A DNA stretch of 64,000 bases. It comes from Vreelandella stevensii S18214 (GTDB lineage: Bacteria; Pseudomonadota; Gammaproteobacteria; Pseudomonadales; Halomonadaceae). Below the pieces are notes generated by a model. That model had not been told where the DNA came from. It saw only the letters and a program-made list of their open reading frames with translations, and made no database searches. The translations under genes and the position numbers were made by a program. The stretch lies in assembly GCF_000275725.1 (NCBI RefSeq), contig NZ_AJTS01000036.1, forward strand, positions 124,001-188,000, written 5' to 3'. Below, piece after piece: positions 16,374-24,231 of the stretch (its first letter is position 1; each line of letters opens with the position of its first letter).

Positions 16374-17027
16374 TTAGCCGCTGGCGTTTTCCTCGGCCAC
16401 CTGACGCAGCGCATCGACCAGCACATCGGCGGGTTGGGCGCCGGAAATCAGGTAGCGGCCATCGAGAATGAAGCCCGGCACGGCACTGACGCCCATGTCC
16501 ATGAAGCGCTGCTCTGCCTCACGCACTTCTTCGGTGTACTGGTCGGAGCGGGCGATGGCCTCGGCGGTGTCGCCGTCCAGCCCCACCTCGATAGCTTTTT
16601 CGCGAAGCACCAAGGGGTCGGCGGGATTTTTCGCCTCGCCAAAGTAGGCCTCGAACAGCGCCAGTTGAAGCGCCGTTTCCTGGTGCTGCGTGCCGGCCCA
16701 GGCCAGCACACGGTGCGCGGCGAAGGTGTTGTTCGCCCGGCGCTCCAGCGCGCCACGGAAATTCAGGCCCAGCGCTTCGGCGGCGGCCATGATCTCGCGC
16801 TGGGACTGTTCCATGGTGGCCGCATCCTTGCCGTACTTGCGGCACAGATGCTCCAGAATCGGCTCGCCCTCGGGCGGCATGTCCCGGTTCAGTTCGAAAG
16901 GCTGCCAGACCAGCTCGACCTCGATCTCGCCAGCCAGCACCTCCAACGCCTGCTCCAGGCGCCGATAGCCAATCGCACACCACGGGCAGGCCACATCGGA
17001 TACCAGATCGATTCTTACCTTTTGCAT
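16374..17027 (-). CDS. DsbA-family oxidoreductase (FrnE/HCCA isomerase-like)
   Basis: 217 residues. A thioredoxin-like fold begins with RIDLVSDVACPWCAIG, where Cys14-Pro-Trp-Cys17 forms the redox or glutathione-binding site. The long helical insertion and C-terminal VPGFILDGRYLISGAQP (cis-Pro loop VPG) fit the FrnE/2-hydroxychromene-2-carboxylate isomerase branch. No signal peptide is present, so it acts in the cytosol, unlike true DsbA. The family includes polyketide isomerases and stress-related disulfide oxidoreductases; the substrate is unknown. It lies between an intact CDF gene and the truncated end of a second one, so it may have been inserted during the rearrangement. Confidence 0.85.
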   Translation of the reverse strand: MQKVRIDLVSDVACPWCAIGYRRLEQALEVLAGEIEVELVWQPFELNRDMPPEGEPILEHLCRKYGKDAATMEQSQREIMAAAEALGLNFRGALERRANNTFAAHRVLAWAGTQHQETALQLALFEAYFGEAKNPADPLVLREKAIEVGLDGDTAEAIARSDQYTEEVREAEQRFMDMGVSAVPGFILDGRYLISGAQPADVLVDALRQVAEENASG

Positions 17028-17091
17028 GGGGTGTCTCCTTTGGGTTCATTCATCATGGGTAACATCCGGCAGTTATGGCCATGCCACTGCC

Positions 17092-18033
17092 TCAATCCGC
17101 CCACTCCAGGTCTCCGGTAAACACGACCGTCAGCCAGCGGTGCGGCCCTTCGTCGCCCAGCAAGTCACTGACTTCGTTACGCAGGGCATCCCATTCGCCA
17201 ATGGTGCGCGGGAGCGCATCGGCGGGGACGATAAAATAGAGTTCGATTTCCCTGGAGCGACCCACCCGCGCAATATAGGCGCGGTAGGTGGTAAACCCGT
17301 GCTGTTGCACGAAGGCCTGTGCCACCTGATCCACATGCTGCTTCAAGGCGCTCGGGGTGACCAGGAAGATATCCGCCAGCGCGCGGCGCACGGTGGAAAT
17401 CGGCAGCGGAATGATGATGACGCACACCACCGCCAGCACCGCCGGGTCGATGTAGGGCGACACCCACTCCCACGACGTGCCCTGCACCAGATAGCCTAGC
17501 GAGAACGCCACCAGCAGCGCCGCCGTGATGCCTGCCGACATGATCCAGCCCCGCACGTCCAGCCGCACGAAGTCAGAGCCGATACGGCGATTGGCACGGG
17601 CCTCCACGATAGCGGTGGCAACACACGCCACCAGGGTAATCACCGCATAAACGATTGCCCAGCCAAACTCCAGCTCGCGCCCGCCTTCCAGCAGGCTGCT
17701 GATGGCGTTGACCAGGGCATACACCGCCACGCCAATCAGCAGCGTGCCGTTGACCCCCAGCACCATGGGCTCCAGGTGCCAGAAGCCCACGGAAAAGCGC
17801 TCCCTCAGCTTGCGCGACAGCCCTTTCGACGACACGAACGAGGTAATCAGGTTCACCACCAGCAGCGAAAGCAGGCTCATGCTGGCATCCACCAGGGCAT
17901 AGATGCCATCGAACATGATCGAAAACGACCCGGACATCAGGCCAAAGCCGATGCCCAGCCCCGCAATCACCAGCGTGACGGCGATGGACGTTCTCAGTAC
18001 GCCGCTCTCGTCGCTCAGATCGAAACTACGCAT
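17092..18033 (-). CDS. Cation diffusion facilitator (CDF) family transporter
   Basis: 313 residues with about six membrane segments (first roughly 15-35, last near 180-200) followed by a C-terminal cytosolic domain of about 100 residues ending LTVVFTGDLEWAD. CDF proteins export Zn2+, Fe2+, Mn2+ or related ions by proton antiport. The TM2 half of the metal site is recognisable (FDGIYALVDASMS, two Asp four apart or nearly so), but the TM5 region reads VRLDVRGWIMSAG where YiiP-type proteins have His-x3-Asp, so the canonical TM5 ligands seem absent. Transport of a different ion, or altered chemistry, should be considered. A decayed copy of its 3' end lies 820 bp downstream. Confidence 0.82.
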   Translation of the reverse strand: MRSFDLSDESGVLRTSIAVTLVIAGLGIGFGLMSGSFSIMFDGIYALVDASMSLLSLLVVNLITSFVSSKGLSRKLRERFSVGFWHLEPMVLGVNGTLLIGVAVYALVNAISSLLEGGRELEFGWAIVYAVITLVACVATAIVEARANRRIGSDFVRLDVRGWIMSAGITAALLVAFSLGYLVQGTSWEWVSPYIDPAVLAVVCVIIIPLPISTVRRALADIFLVTPSALKQHVDQVAQAFVQQHGFTTYRAYIARVGRSREIELYFIVPADALPRTIGEWDALRNEVSDLLGDEGPHRWLTVVFTGDLEWAD

Positions 18034-18079
18034 GACGTTATCCCTTTCAGTGCGAAAATCCGCTCATCCTTCCGTTCTC

Positions 18080-18712
18080 TCAACCCTGCAGCTCTCTCAA
18101 TTGCTTCATCAATCCCGTAATCACTTTTGCCGAGCTGCTGGTGTCATCCGCTAGGCGGCGCACGTGTTCGGCAACCACCGCGAAGCCTTTGCCAGCCTCG
18201 CCTGCCCGCCCTGCCTCGATCCCCGCGTTGATGCTGAGCAGTTGCAGCATCTTCAGTGAATGGGCAATTTTCTCGGTTTCGGTGGCAATGTCGCGGCTGA
18301 TGGCACTCAGCTGCTCCTCGCTTTGCCGCCGCTGCTGAATGTCGGTGACCACCCCTTCCAGGTAGATGACGTTGCCCTCGCCATCTTTCACGGCACCGCC
18401 GTACTCGCTCACCCAGCGCAGGCGGCCATCTTTACAGCGCACCCGATAATCGGCTTGCCAGTTCTTGTCAGCGTCGATGGCGCGCTCGATGGCCTGATCC
18501 AGCCCTGGCGCATCCTCAGCGTAGATCAACGCCACGTAGGATTGCAGGCGGTTATCGATCAAATCGTCGATGGCATAGCCGGTCAGTTCCTGAACCCTGC
18601 CGCTCAGGTTCAGCATGGTGTAGTGCTCATCGTTGCGGCAGCGGTACAGAAACCCGTTCATGCGCGACGCGATGCTTTCATAGATACTGTCTTGCTCAGA
18701 CATGCTGGTCAT
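18080..18712 (-). CDS. Small soluble PAS protein with a short chemoreceptor signalling tip
   Basis: 210 residues. Residues about 10-130 form a PAS/PAC domain (RMNGFLYRCRNDEHYTML, then RVRCKDGRLRWVSEYGG and GVVTDIQQRR). The remaining 80 residues carry the chemoreceptor hairpin tip, NAGIEAGRAGEAGKGFAVVAEHVRRLAD, which in full-length receptors binds CheA and CheW. There is no membrane segment, no HAMP, and far less helix than in a normal receptor (usually over 200 residues of signalling domain). It may be a cytosolic energy or redox sensor similar in idea to BdlA, or a modulator that joins existing arrays. No che genes are nearby. A second in-frame ATG is at 18703. Confidence 0.82.
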   Translation of the reverse strand: MTSMSEQDSIYESIASRMNGFLYRCRNDEHYTMLNLSGRVQELTGYAIDDLIDNRLQSYVALIYAEDAPGLDQAIERAIDADKNWQADYRVRCKDGRLRWVSEYGGAVKDGEGNVIYLEGVVTDIQQRRQSEEQLSAISRDIATETEKIAHSLKMLQLLSINAGIEAGRAGEAGKGFAVVAEHVRRLADDTSSSAKVITGLMKQLRELQG

Positions 18713-18840
18713 GGCCTTTCAAAGTGGAATGCTAGGGTACGCCCGCCTGTTCACCGGCGACTTAAGTCGTACGTATCTGCACAGCACTATGCCGAGACCG
18801 CACCGCCAAGTCCAACGCCAAACTCACTTGCAAGCAACGC

Positions 18841-19812
18841 TTAACAAGGCGGCTCGCGGGTTTGCTCGGTGACATGGCCCGCTTTATCCAGGTGGTACTC
18901 GCTAAAGTCCTGCGCCAGGAAGAGCGCGCCTGAGTAAACGCTTTGTGCCTCGCGTTGGATGTCCGCGATGGAAGGCACGGTATGGGAAATGAGCGGGTAG
19001 CGGGGGCTGAAGTGGGTCAGCACCAAGTGGGGCAAGCCGGCCTGCTCGGCAAACGCCGCCACCTGCCTGCCGTAGCTATGCCCTACCTCACCGGCTTTCT
19101 CGGCCATTGCTTCGGTGTAAGTGGCTTCATGCACCAGCACCTGCGCCCCGGCACAGGCTTGCGCCAACAGCTCGGGTTGGTCGTTGTCTCCGGCAATCAC
19201 CACTTTTCTGGCGGCGTGTTTGAACAGCAGGTAATCCTGGCTGCGCAACGGCTTGCCCTCGAATGCCACCTCCCTCCCCTGCTTCAACTGCCCCCACAAC
19301 GGCCCTCTGGGAATGCCGTGCCGATCCAATTTATCCACGTCCAAGGCGGCCTCCACGTTGCGCTCGGTGAACGTATAGGCGTAGCACGGCACGCGATGGG
19401 AAAGCACACTCGTTTCCACCGCCATGTTCTCGAACTCGATGCTGGGCAGGTCATCGGCGCAGATGAACTCCAGCGCGAAGGGCAGGCAGAGTTGGGTGAC
19501 CGCACAGGTGGCTTCCAGCCAGGTTTGGATACCCTTGGGTGCCACAAGGGTCAGCGGCGCCGTGCGCCCACCCATGGCCGCACTGGCCAGAATGCCCGGC
19601 AGCCCGTAGCAGTGGTCGCCGTGCACATGGGTAATCAAAATGGCCTTCAGCGAATGAAACGACAGCCTGGTGTGCAACACCTGGTGCTGAGTGCCCTCCC
19701 CGCAATCGACCAGATACCAGCCCTTGCCCTTGCTCTCTTGCAAGGCGATGGCGGAGACGTTGCGTTGTTTGGTAGGCACACCGGCGGAAGTGCCGAGGAA
19801 AAGTAGGTTCAT
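18841..19812 (-). CDS. rnz: Ribonuclease Z / metallo-beta-lactamase-fold tRNA 3' processing enzyme
   Basis: 323 residues from the ATG at 19812, chosen because MNLLFLGTSAGVPTKQRN is the family N terminus; the frame is open further upstream, but that extension looks non-native and AT-rich. The zinc site is present: ITHVHGDHCYG (HxHxDH), a later AGDN Asp, VHEATY and a C-terminal LTHFSPRY His. RNase Z cleaves the 3' trailer from tRNA precursors, mainly those without an encoded CCA. The gene marks the left edge of the defence-like island: bases upstream of its start become abruptly AT-rich. Confidence 0.93.
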   Translation of the reverse strand: MNLLFLGTSAGVPTKQRNVSAIALQESKGKGWYLVDCGEGTQHQVLHTRLSFHSLKAILITHVHGDHCYGLPGILASAAMGGRTAPLTLVAPKGIQTWLEATCAVTQLCLPFALEFICADDLPSIEFENMAVETSVLSHRVPCYAYTFTERNVEAALDVDKLDRHGIPRGPLWGQLKQGREVAFEGKPLRSQDYLLFKHAARKVVIAGDNDQPELLAQACAGAQVLVHEATYTEAMAEKAGEVGHSYGRQVAAFAEQAGLPHLVLTHFSPRYPLISHTVPSIADIQREAQSVYSGALFLAQDFSEYHLDKAGHVTEQTREPPC

Positions 19813-20088
19813 AACTTGCTCGTAACCACGCCTATACACTCCCTTTACAATTAAAACAATAAACATCATCCAGCCAAACTTAAACCACTGCACTTTTAAA
19901 ATAACTAACAAACCTAACTAACCCCTATATACATACTGTAAATGCGGCTGATGCAATATGTGATTATAGCAATTAGCATGAAGACAAGAATAACGTTTCC
20001 AGCTGCACCCAAGGAACAGCTTTTATTAGCACTTTAGCGCAGCGAGTAATAAAAAATACGGTTTTTGACATTACATTGGAAGCAATTA

Positions 20089-20736
20089 TTATGCACTTAG
20101 CTTATATTCTTCAAGCGAGACCGCATTTTCTATATCTGTCTTGTATGAACGTAGCAAATAAAGTATTTCATCTGCTAACTCTCGAAACCCTTCTGAGTCG
20201 ACATCTAAATATTCACCATGCGCTATATGGTTTCTCCTGTTCAACAAACTCTCGTCGATGAGGTGGTACCTGGATTCATAACCTTGAGTATCAATACCAA
20301 TGGACTTAGCAATATTAGCAAATACCTTTGAACTCAAGTTAAATTCAGTCCGAATCGCCGATTCAATTTTCAGCTTCGCTCTTTCATCAAGCTCATCCCG
20401 TAAAAAATCTAAAGTAGCGATAGAGACAGAAGAATCTTTAGAACTAACCAAATCATTAATTCTTCTTTTAACACCAAAAACTACAAAGCAAGACTTCAGC
20501 TCTCTATAAGTTAATGACTGTCCATTTACGTAGTCTAAGTAGTGCGTTGATGCGTTTTTTATAAAACCTTCCCAATGTCCATACAACAAAGGTATTGCAG
20601 CTCTGACGGCTGTGTTTCTGCTGAGCTTATCAGACGACCGAACAACAATCTTTAAATTTGCAATTTCTTTCAATCGCCATGAAAACTCACCATCCAAGAT
20701 AGTTTGAAGCTGGTCAATCGTTCTAATTTTACTCAT
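20089..20736 (-). CDS. HEPN-domain protein, MAE_28990/MAE_18760 family (putative RNase effector)
   Basis: 215 residues, almost wholly helical. The sequence IPLLYGHWEGFIKNAS near residue 50 and the C-terminal LLNRRNHIAHGEYLD match the MAE_28990/MAE_18760 HEPN-like group. The HEPN RNase signature R-x4-H is intact at Arg168-His173, with the polar Asn directly after Arg, as in active toxins and defence effectors that cleave RNA. Its ATG overlaps the stop of the DUF262 gene by 4 bp, so the two are translationally coupled. Base composition is markedly AT-rich compared with rnz and the Wadjet-like genes on either side, which points to recent acquisition. Activity and target are unproven. Confidence 0.82.
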   Translation of the reverse strand: MSKIRTIDQLQTILDGEFSWRLKEIANLKIVVRSSDKLSRNTAVRAAIPLLYGHWEGFIKNASTHYLDYVNGQSLTYRELKSCFVVFGVKRRINDLVSSKDSSVSIATLDFLRDELDERAKLKIESAIRTEFNLSSKVFANIAKSIGIDTQGYESRYHLIDESLLNRRNHIAHGEYLDVDSEGFRELADEILYLLRSYKTDIENAVSLEEYKLSA

Positions 20737-21836
20737 GGCTTGAAGAAACCTTTAGCCATTGGAAGGAGCTTTGAAAGGCGTGTTGTCCCTCTCACTCCTG
20801 CACCAGAATTTTTCTCGAAAACAGGGTCAGTCCAAAGCTCCTTCGCTCTAGAAATGACAAACTCCTTTTGATCGCTTCTACCCTGATTAGTAATTTCATC
20901 GATATTTTGAGAAACACCAAAGGCAATAGTTTCATAAAGTGACATTAAGAACTTCCCACTAAACTTATTACCATCCCAGCGTTTAAATGCTTTATCACTC
21001 AGTGACTCATTTAGCAAGCTGAATGTTTTATCGAACTCTTCCTCCTCTTTTTCCCAATCAATTTCTTCATTCTTAGATATTTCTACCAGCGCAGAGTCAA
21101 GGTACTCATGAACATCTAAACCATTTGTATAAGGGTGGTGCTTAAATGCAAAATATCTAAGAACAAGTTCAACCCCTGCCTGCTTTTCTACAGCGCTCTC
21201 TGTTTGATTTGTCGTTTCAACAAAATCATCATTTTTGGAAAGCTTAATCAAAAGATTATACAAATCAGGATTAATCATAACAGCGATACAATTTCTAACT
21301 TCCTGCTGTGATAGTTGTGCACCCCCTGTATTTAAACGCTGAAAAAGCTCATACTTGGCATTTTCATCACTTTCTTTAAGCAAAATCTCAACGCGTATCC
21401 TAGCCCGTTTCACCTGCATTTGCATCGATTTATCAATCGCAGCATCCCCGTCTACCCATACCTGCCATCGCTTATCAGATAGGCTTGGCAAAAACTTAGT
21501 CCCCTCAAGTGTACTGGGCTCTACTTTCTTGCCTTCTGGGTCTTTTAAAATCCCTGTAAACTCTAAAATAGTTGAAAGACGTTGAAGACCATCAATTAAC
21601 TCCCAATTTCCATCTTTGTCCTGAAAAACGAAAATTGGGGGTATCGGGATGCCTAACAATATCGACTCAATGAACCTTGTTTTTCTAGTAATATCCCAAC
21701 GAAATAGCCTTTGAAATTCAGGGTTTATCCTTAGCTCACCATCTTTATACAAATTCATGACCTCACCCAAGGACATATCATACCCGTCAGATACTATCTC
21801 TTTCCTAGCTGTCTTTATTTCTTTTTCGAGACTCAT
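20733..21836 (-). CDS. DUF262 (GmrSD/ParB-like nuclease fold) protein
   Basis: 367 residues from the ATG at 21836, preceded by AAGGA at a 7-nt spacing; an upstream ATG at 21851 lacks one. The N-terminal DUF262 domain shows INPEFQR (37-43), the DGLQR motif (82-86, the usual DGQQR catalytic or nucleotide-binding loop) and FQRLNTGGAQLSQQEVRN (165-182). DUF262 domains share the ParB/sulfiredoxin fold and act as NTP-dependent sensors or nucleases in GmrSD, SspE and related phage-defence proteins. The C-terminal half (about 200-367) is helical and lacks an obvious HNH motif, so this is DUF262 without the GmrD-type nuclease; the partner HEPN protein could supply effector activity. The gene is AT-rich. 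Confidence 0.85.
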   Translation of the reverse strand: MSLEKEIKTARKEIVSDGYDMSLGEVMNLYKDGELRINPEFQRLFRWDITRKTRFIESILLGIPIPPIFVFQDKDGNWELIDGLQRLSTILEFTGILKDPEGKKVEPSTLEGTKFLPSLSDKRWQVWVDGDAAIDKSMQMQVKRARIRVEILLKESDENAKYELFQRLNTGGAQLSQQEVRNCIAVMINPDLYNLLIKLSKNDDFVETTNQTESAVEKQAGVELVLRYFAFKHHPYTNGLDVHEYLDSALVEISKNEEIDWEKEEEEFDKTFSLLNESLSDKAFKRWDGNKFSGKFLMSLYETIAFGVSQNIDEITNQGRSDQKEFVISRAKELWTDPVFEKNSGAGVRGTTRLSKLLPMAKGFFKP

Positions 21837-22102
21837 CAATATTCCTTGCATTTTCCATTAATTGATTTTAAAAACACTGGCTACCTGGAAGGCTACATAA
21901 TTTTAATAAACCTGACCGCTCATTCATTGAGTGTTATGTAGCCACCTCAATCGACTCTACCCCACCGATTCGCCTGAAAGCAAAGAAAAAGTAGCCGGAA
22001 CAGCCCAAAGTTGCACGCTGGCACGTTCTGCTCTGCCTCACCAAACCGCAAGCAAAGCACTGCACGGCTGATTCTCCCAGCCAAGAGGCAGAAACCAATC
22101 CG
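21837..22102. other. Intergenic region between the DUF262/HEPN pair and the Wadjet-like operon
   Basis: About 265 bp where the composition changes from AT-rich (left) to GC-rich (right, from about 21950). It must contain the promoter of the DUF262/HEPN pair (reading left) and the 3' end of the Wadjet-like operon. A 10-bp inverted repeat at 21891-21943 is the only structure I can support; no terminator with a T run is evident. An open frame at 21934-22137 has no family resemblance and is not called. Confidence 0.6.
21891..21943. repeat. 10-bp inverted repeat upstream of the DUF262 gene
   Basis: GGCTACATAA at 21891-21900 is the exact reverse complement of TTATGTAGCC at 21934-21943, with 33 bp between. 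A third partial copy, GGCTACCTGG, begins at 21880. The arms lie 55-107 bp ahead of the DUF262 start, where a promoter and autoregulatory site would be expected. They could equally be the remnant of an element boundary, because composition shifts here. Confidence 0.5.
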
Positions 22103-22969
22103 CTAACCAACCCCCACCGCCACCAATTCCCCCTCAAACCACTGCTGTTTGAGGCCGCGCTGTTTTTCCAGCAGTGTGAGGTAGGGCCTTAGCGGGTGTT
22201 GGGGCGGTAGGCTGACGTGGAGTTGGCGCAGGCGCCGTTGGTAGGGGAGCTGCCCGGCGGGCTGGTGCAGGGGGGTGGCGTGTTGGCTGAGCCACGCGAT
22301 GTCGGGGAGCAGCAGGTGCGTGGCGCCGCTGTCCAGCGCGAGGGTCACGCCCTTGGCGTCGAAGTCGCCTGCGTAGAGGTGCGGCCTGCGGGTTTTGCGC
22401 CATACCTCGGCCAGGTGGGCGAAGCCGCCGCCGTAGTGGCTGTCGCCTCGGTAGGCGATGAGCGGCTGGGCGTAGCCGCTGAGGGCGCTGATGTTCGGGT
22501 TGAAAGCGTAGAAGCTGTCGAGGTTTTCCACTTGCACCAGCGCGCCGAAAGCCCCCAACGTGAGGTGGCGAACGTCCACGTCGCGACTGCAACGCGGCTC
22601 GTGGGAAAGCCCCGGAGTGGGCTGGGGCGGCAGGTTGAGCAGTACGCGCCAGGCGCGGGGGCCTTCGCGGGTGGCTTTGTCCTCTTCCACGCCCTCTTTG
22701 GCCTGGGCGGCGCTGCTCAGGCCGCTGAGCGAGCGGCCCAGCGGGGCGAGGTGGGCGCTGGCCAGAACGCTATCGATCTGCGCCAGCAGCTCGGTATCGA
22801 AGCGCAGGGCCTGGCTGGAAAGCCGCATGCCGAGGTCGATATCCTGCTGGCGGCACCAGGCCACCACGTCTTCCACCCACTGGCGGCGGGGCTTCTCCAC
22901 CGTGGGCTGGCGGTTGAGTTCCCGGGCCACGCCGTTGAGCCCTGCCCGTGCGCGGCTGGGCAGGTTCAT
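22103..22969 (-). CDS. jetD: Wadjet/Mks TOPRIM nuclease subunit (JetD/MksG-like)
   Basis: 288 residues. The C-terminal half is a TOPRIM domain: QVENLDSFYAF with Glu148, then LIAYRGDSHYGG, then HLYAGDFDAKG with Asp202 and Asp204 forming the DxD metal site. In Wadjet/MksBEFG systems this subunit cuts DNA that the SMC complex has extruded, so small circular plasmids are destroyed. The protein is shorter than typical JetD (about 380-400 residues), with a reduced N-terminal arm of about 130 residues. It is the last gene of a four-gene operon, and its ATG overlaps the kleisin gene stop by 4 bp. Catalytic residues appear intact. Confidence 0.8.
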   Translation of the reverse strand: MNLPSRARAGLNGVARELNRQPTVEKPRRQWVEDVVAWCRQQDIDLGMRLSSQALRFDTELLAQIDSVLASAHLAPLGRSLSGLSSAAQAKEGVEEDKATREGPRAWRVLLNLPPQPTPGLSHEPRCSRDVDVRHLTLGAFGALVQVENLDSFYAFNPNISALSGYAQPLIAYRGDSHYGGGFAHLAEVWRKTRRPHLYAGDFDAKGVTLALDSGATHLLLPDIAWLSQHATPLHQPAGQLPYQRRLRQLHVSLPPQHPLRPYLTLLEKQRGLKQQWFEGELVAVGVG

Positions 22970-24231
22970 ACCGCCACCGCCAAGGCCACATCGTGAATCA
23001 GCCGCAGGTCGTTATAGGCGCTGGCCTTGCTCTCTTCCTGATGAAGGCGAAAGGCCTGCTGCTCGCGGCGCGGCAGGCCCTGGTATTCGGCGATCACCTG
23101 AAACAGCCAGATTTCATCTGCCCACTCCAGGCCGCTCTGTTGCAGGTAGGCCAGGGCGCTGACGGATTCAGCAGGCGGCTGGTCGAGCACCGCGAGGTAG
23201 AAGCGCTCGACGTCCAGCTTGAGGGCCTGCTGGCGGGCGGCGGCCAGGCTCTCTTCGGCGAGCTGCACGGGGTTGGCCACGGCCACGTTTTGTGCGGCGT
23301 GGCGCGGGGCGGGCAAGTCATGCAGCAGCTCGGCCAGTACCCGAGTGTCCAGGGGGCGGTCCAGCGCTGGGGCAGCGGCGGGGTTGAGCGGTGCGGCGCG
23401 GTTGAACAGCGCGGGCACCTCGCTGCGCTGGGCGTAGTTGCCGGGCACGAAGCCAGGGTGTTCGCGCATGAAGGCGGCCATGCCGGTCATCAGGCGGCTG
23501 CGGGCCTGCTGCTTGCGGAAGCGGGCCATGAGTTCGATCAGCCGCCGCTGCACTTCCCGCAGGCTGGTGTAGTGGTGACTCAAGCGGTTCTGGAGCTGGC
23601 TGATGAGCAGCTTGCGCAGGCTGCCGTCGCTGCCCACCAGGGCGATCAGCTCGTCGAAGTCGATCAGCGCGAGGCCGTCAAGCAGGCGCACGATCTGCTT
23701 CTGGGCGCGGTCGTTCTCGCGGATTTTGTCGTTGAGCTGGCTGACGAAGCCGAAATCGCTGTTGAGCCGCTGCCACAGGCTGTCGATGGCGTCGGCAAAG
23801 CGGCCGTTGAGGTCGTCTACCTCCTGGCGCAGGCGCAGTAGCTGCTGCTCCTGGCGCCAGTGTTCGCCCTTGCTGCGGGCTTCCCGGTAGCTATCTACCT
23901 GGGTACGAATCAGCTCCAGGGTTTCGGCCACATCGGCATTGACGTGGCGGCGGGTTTCGTCGGCGAGCATTTCGGCAATCAGGTCGCGCACTTTGGGCGA
24001 GAGTTTGACGCCGCTCTGCTCGTCGGGCCGCCACAGCACCCGGGCGGCCAGCAGCTTGCGCAGCGCGCCGTCACTCAGGCCTTCCAGCGGTACGTCGTCG
24101 CGGGTGTAGGCCTGCATCAGCCGTTCGGCGTGCTTGCCCAGCAGTGCCAGGCGTTCCGCGCCGGTCTTGAGCAGGCGGCTCTCCAGCTCGCTCAAGCCAC
24201 TGCCCGCAACGCTGCCCTCACGCCGACTCAC
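22966..24231 (-). CDS. jetA: Wadjet/Mks kleisin-like subunit (JetA/MksF-like)
   Basis: 421 residues, mostly helical and charged, without membrane segments or enzyme motifs. An N-terminal winged-helix-like part (RLLKTGAERLALLGKHAERL) is followed by long helices (about 100-260) and a C-terminal domain. Size, operon position next to the small winged-helix protein, and the SMC partner identify it as the kleisin that bridges the two SMC heads. It shows the long interdomain heptad-like region expected of MksF. Assignment rests on operon context more than on motif recognition. It overlaps both neighbours by 4 bp. Confidence 0.75.
   Translation of the reverse strand: MSRREGSVAGSGLSELESRLLKTGAERLALLGKHAERLMQAYTRDDVPLEGLSDGALRKLLAARVLWRPDEQSGVKLSPKVRDLIAEMLADETRRHVNADVAETLELIRTQVDSYREARSKGEHWRQEQQLLRLRQEVDDLNGRFADAIDSLWQRLNSDFGFVSQLNDKIRENDRAQKQIVRLLDGLALIDFDELIALVGSDGSLRKLLISQLQNRLSHHYTSLREVQRRLIELMARFRKQQARSRLMTGMAAFMREHPGFVPGNYAQRSEVPALFNRAAPLNPAAAPALDRPLDTRVLAELLHDLPAPRHAAQNVAVANPVQLAEESLAAARQQALKLDVERFYLAVLDQPPAESVSALAYLQQSGLEWADEIWLFQVIAEYQGLPRREQQAFRLHQEESKASAYNDLRLIHDVALAVAV

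Noticed and set aside
20021-20054. 8-bp inverted repeat TTTTATTA / TAATAAAA near the end of the HEPN gene
   Set aside because: AT-only arms with an 18-nt loop and no T run after the hairpin in either useful direction; expected by chance in AT-rich DNA.
21934-22137. 67-residue frame upstream of the DUF262 gene
   Set aside because: No family resemblance and no convincing Shine-Dalgarno; it runs through the composition boundary and overlaps the 3' end of the TOPRIM gene.
22217-23841. 259- and 297-residue plus-strand frames over the TOPRIM and kleisin genes
   Set aside because: Antisense to the overlapping Wadjet-like genes, with no recognisable domain; the minus-strand genes are joined by 4-bp overlaps.
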